From Procambarus clarkii (taxonomy: Eukaryota; Arthropoda; Malacostraca; Decapoda; Cambaridae), in contig NC_091233.1 of assembly GCF_040958095.1 (NCBI RefSeq), forward strand, positions 5,300,780 to 5,364,779: 64,000 nucleotides of DNA. Direction: 5' to 3'. Position 1 is the stretch's first letter, and the number at the start of each line of letters is the position of its first letter. This document shows positions 62,479 through 64,000 of this stretch, one piece after another. The translations under genes and the position numbers were made by a program. The notes under the pieces are model-generated. The model did no database searches, had not been told where the DNA came from, and saw only the letters and a program-made list of their open reading frames with translations.

Positions 62479-62487
62479 AGGTGGCGC
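62479..62487 (+). promoter_or_regulatory. AGGTGGCGC motif in LTR copy 2
   Basis: An exact AGGTGGCGC, the core reported for insect CTCF, lies on the plus strand. A further GCCATCT site follows at 62496-62510. Confidence 0.35.
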
Positions 62488-63322
62488 TTAGACAGCAACG
62501 CCATCTATGGAATGAAGAGGTGGACGTTTGTGTCTAAGCCTGTAAGTGAGATGCCCTAGAGCGTCCCAGTATTAATGACGTGTCTGATTGCAGAGTCGGC
62601 CTGGGACTGCTGTATTGGACGATGGACCAGTTTACCCAAGGCAGCCAAGGTCTCTTCACCAGTCTGTTTTGAAGAAGCTGTGAGTCACCCCCGGACGAAC
62701 TCTGTTGAGAGTATTAGCCTGCCTGTGGCGTGGCAGTGTCAGGAATCGCCTTATCCGGGGCTGGCTGGTGGAAGAGACTAGGCACTGTGGTGCTTAGTGA
62801 GGAGAGTGATCAACGGGATCACACGAGGCTCCTGCCTAGGGCTCGCAACCCTAGTATCGGTCGTGGAGTGGCCTACACAGCGGACCTGATCAGTACCTGC
62901 CAGCTACAGGCTGGATTGTGGTTGAAGGCCTCCACGACGAAGCACCCAGTGGGACTGTGATTTGGCTGGCCTGTGGCCAGGGTAGATTCGTGATAGAATC
63001 ATAAGTGGATTCATCGTGGGCCACGGAAGAAGGAACCAGGGCTACCCAGAGAGAGAGCACCGTGGAGCATCCAGAGTCTTCAGAGGAAGACGAATTTGTA
63101 CATAATAAGTGTAGTTATAACCCCCGCATGTGACTGTTATATATTTATTTATGGTGGTGGTGAATATATATATAAATTGGAACATTTGTATCCCTCCCCC
63201 TTTAATTTAACTTGCGTTACGGAACACACACCCCTTGAAAGCCTCTACTAACTTGGGGCCGGATTCCCAAACTCTACCAACATCAGAGAAGAACCCGGTT
63301 GCGTCCCAGTAGGGCCTTAACA

Positions 63323-63712
63323 GGCCACTCACAACACTGTCTGAGGTCCTCACATATTGTCTGAGGCCATCACAACACTGTCTGCGGCCCTCACAACACT
63401 GTCTGAGGCCCTCACAACACTGTCTGAGGCCCTCACAACACTGTCAGTGGCCCTCACATATTGTCTGAGGCCCTCACAACACTGTCTGAGGCCCCTCACT
63501 ACACTGTCTGAAGTCCTCACATATTGTCTGAAGCCATCACAACACTGTCTGCGGCCCTCAGAACACTGTCTGAGGCCCTTATAACACTGAGACCCTCACA
63601 ACATTGTCTGACGCCCTCACAACACTGTCTGGGGACCTCACAACACTGTCTGAGGCCCTCACATATTGTGTGAGGCCCTCACAACATTGCCTGAGGCCCT
63701 CACAACATTACC
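63323..63712. repeat. 21-bp minisatellite interrupted by the solo LTR
   Basis: The unit core is CTGTCTGAGGCCCTCACAAC, with CATATTGTCTGAG variants, about 18 units. Its leftmost part (CTTGTCTGAGGCCA, 62280-62293) lies on the other side of the LTR. Confidence 0.92.
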
Positions 63713-64000
63713 AGGAGTGGTTCTATCAGGTGACATAAAGAGATGCTGATTCTTCAGTATCTAAATCATCATGTTTATGCAGAATTCATCCCAGTTTCAC
63801 AGGCAAGCATCTGGTCAACACTCAGGAGAGAGCCTTCAGTAAACTTTCCGTCATTATTACGTGGTCGTAATGATTGATACCATATCAGGAAAGAGGTGGA
63901 GATCTTTAGAGTTGAGCGGTGGGTTCTAAGGAGCTTCCTGGTTACCCCCAGACGTGTGCCTTAACCCAGCGACCATGTTATGGACAAATATCGTCTGGGG
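63713..64000. other. Non-coding sequence to the window end
   Basis: No gene or repeat recognised. Confidence 0.45.

Larger units (their letters stand above)
62294..63322. mobile_element. Solo LTR, copy 2 (1029 bp)
   Basis: It starts TGTTACGG and ends TTAACA, with terminal TGTTA/TAACA inverted repeats. The 5-bp repeat GGCCA at 62289-62293 and 63323-63327 is the target-site duplication. It is clearly related to, but diverged from, the LTR at 10-1438 (shared ends, GCCATCT motifs, AATAAGTGTAG near 63105, CTTGGGGCCGGAT near 63252). There is no internal region, so it is a solo LTR. It splits a 21-bp minisatellite. Short frames within it are not supported as genes. Confidence 0.85.

Noticed and set aside
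62575-62960. Small proteins on the plus strand within the second LTR
   Set aside because: Short, no domain, and inside a solo LTR with defined boundaries.
63976-64000. Start of a third LTR (TGTTATGGA at the window end)
   Set aside because: Similar to the TGTTACGG LTR start, but only 25 bases remain, too few to decide.

Overview
This window looks like a gene-poor, repeat-dominated stretch of an animal nuclear genome. It holds non-LTR retrotransposon (LINE) fragments, a tRNA-derived SINE, solo LTRs, a foldback MITE, a Helitron-like element, a Penelope-type GIY-YIG remnant and long micro- and minisatellites. The LINE sequences resemble families I know to be abundant in decapod crustaceans (crayfish, prawns). 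The decapod assignment is therefore an inference from repeat content, not from a host gene. By my count roughly 60% of the 64 kb is tandem repeat.

Layout. 1-1443: a solo LTR (10-1438) with a 5-bp target-site duplication (TSD), split by a palindromic MITE (471-861). 1.5-4.06 kb: broken pieces of LINE family A in both orientations, one carrying a complete SINE (3087-3367). 4.16-6.96 kb: a decayed copy of LINE family B on the plus strand. 6.96-11.55 kb: GTGA, TG and TA microsatellites, a 36-bp minisatellite and further family A pieces, including one with an open 315-codon C-terminal part. 11.59-22.0 kb: a 28-bp minisatellite of about 372 units with kilobase-scale internal duplications. 22.38-23.56 kb: a Helitron-like element and a purine-rich minisatellite. 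24.49-25.08 kb: a 45-bp array. 25.62-47.76 kb: a 22-kb, 24-bp array of about 920 units with a duplicated 7.75-kb block. 47.8-48.7 kb: a CpG-richer single-copy island with the only plausible host coding segment, a possible signal-peptide first exon on the minus strand. 48.78-50.3 kb: two abutting minisatellites. 50.88-55.5 kb: a minus-strand family A LINE interrupted by a family B LINE. 55.66-56.64 kb: a 55-bp minisatellite, a Penelope-type endonuclease remnant and a long inverted repeat with hammerhead-like core motifs. 58.44-59.15 kb: (GA)n. 59.4-59.69 kb: a truncated SINE in (TA)n. 60.3-61.8 kb: a 21-bp array. 62.29-63.32 kb: a second solo LTR of the same group as the first, inserted into a 21-bp minisatellite that continues to 63.71 kb.

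How the parts relate. No host pathway or operon is visible. The biology is that of mobile elements: two LINE families, a SINE probably mobilised by a LINE, and elements nested in elements (MITE in LTR, SINE in LINE, LINE in LINE, LTR in minisatellite). Microsatellites repeatedly start at LINE 3' ends. Nearly all very long open frames here are minisatellites that happen to lack stop codons and should not be taken as proteins. Two cross-cutting signals deserve attention: LINE 3' termini carry near-perfect 5' splice-site consensus sequences, and the LTRs and the Helitron-like element share a GCCATCT-centred motif whose reverse complement resembles the CTCF core.
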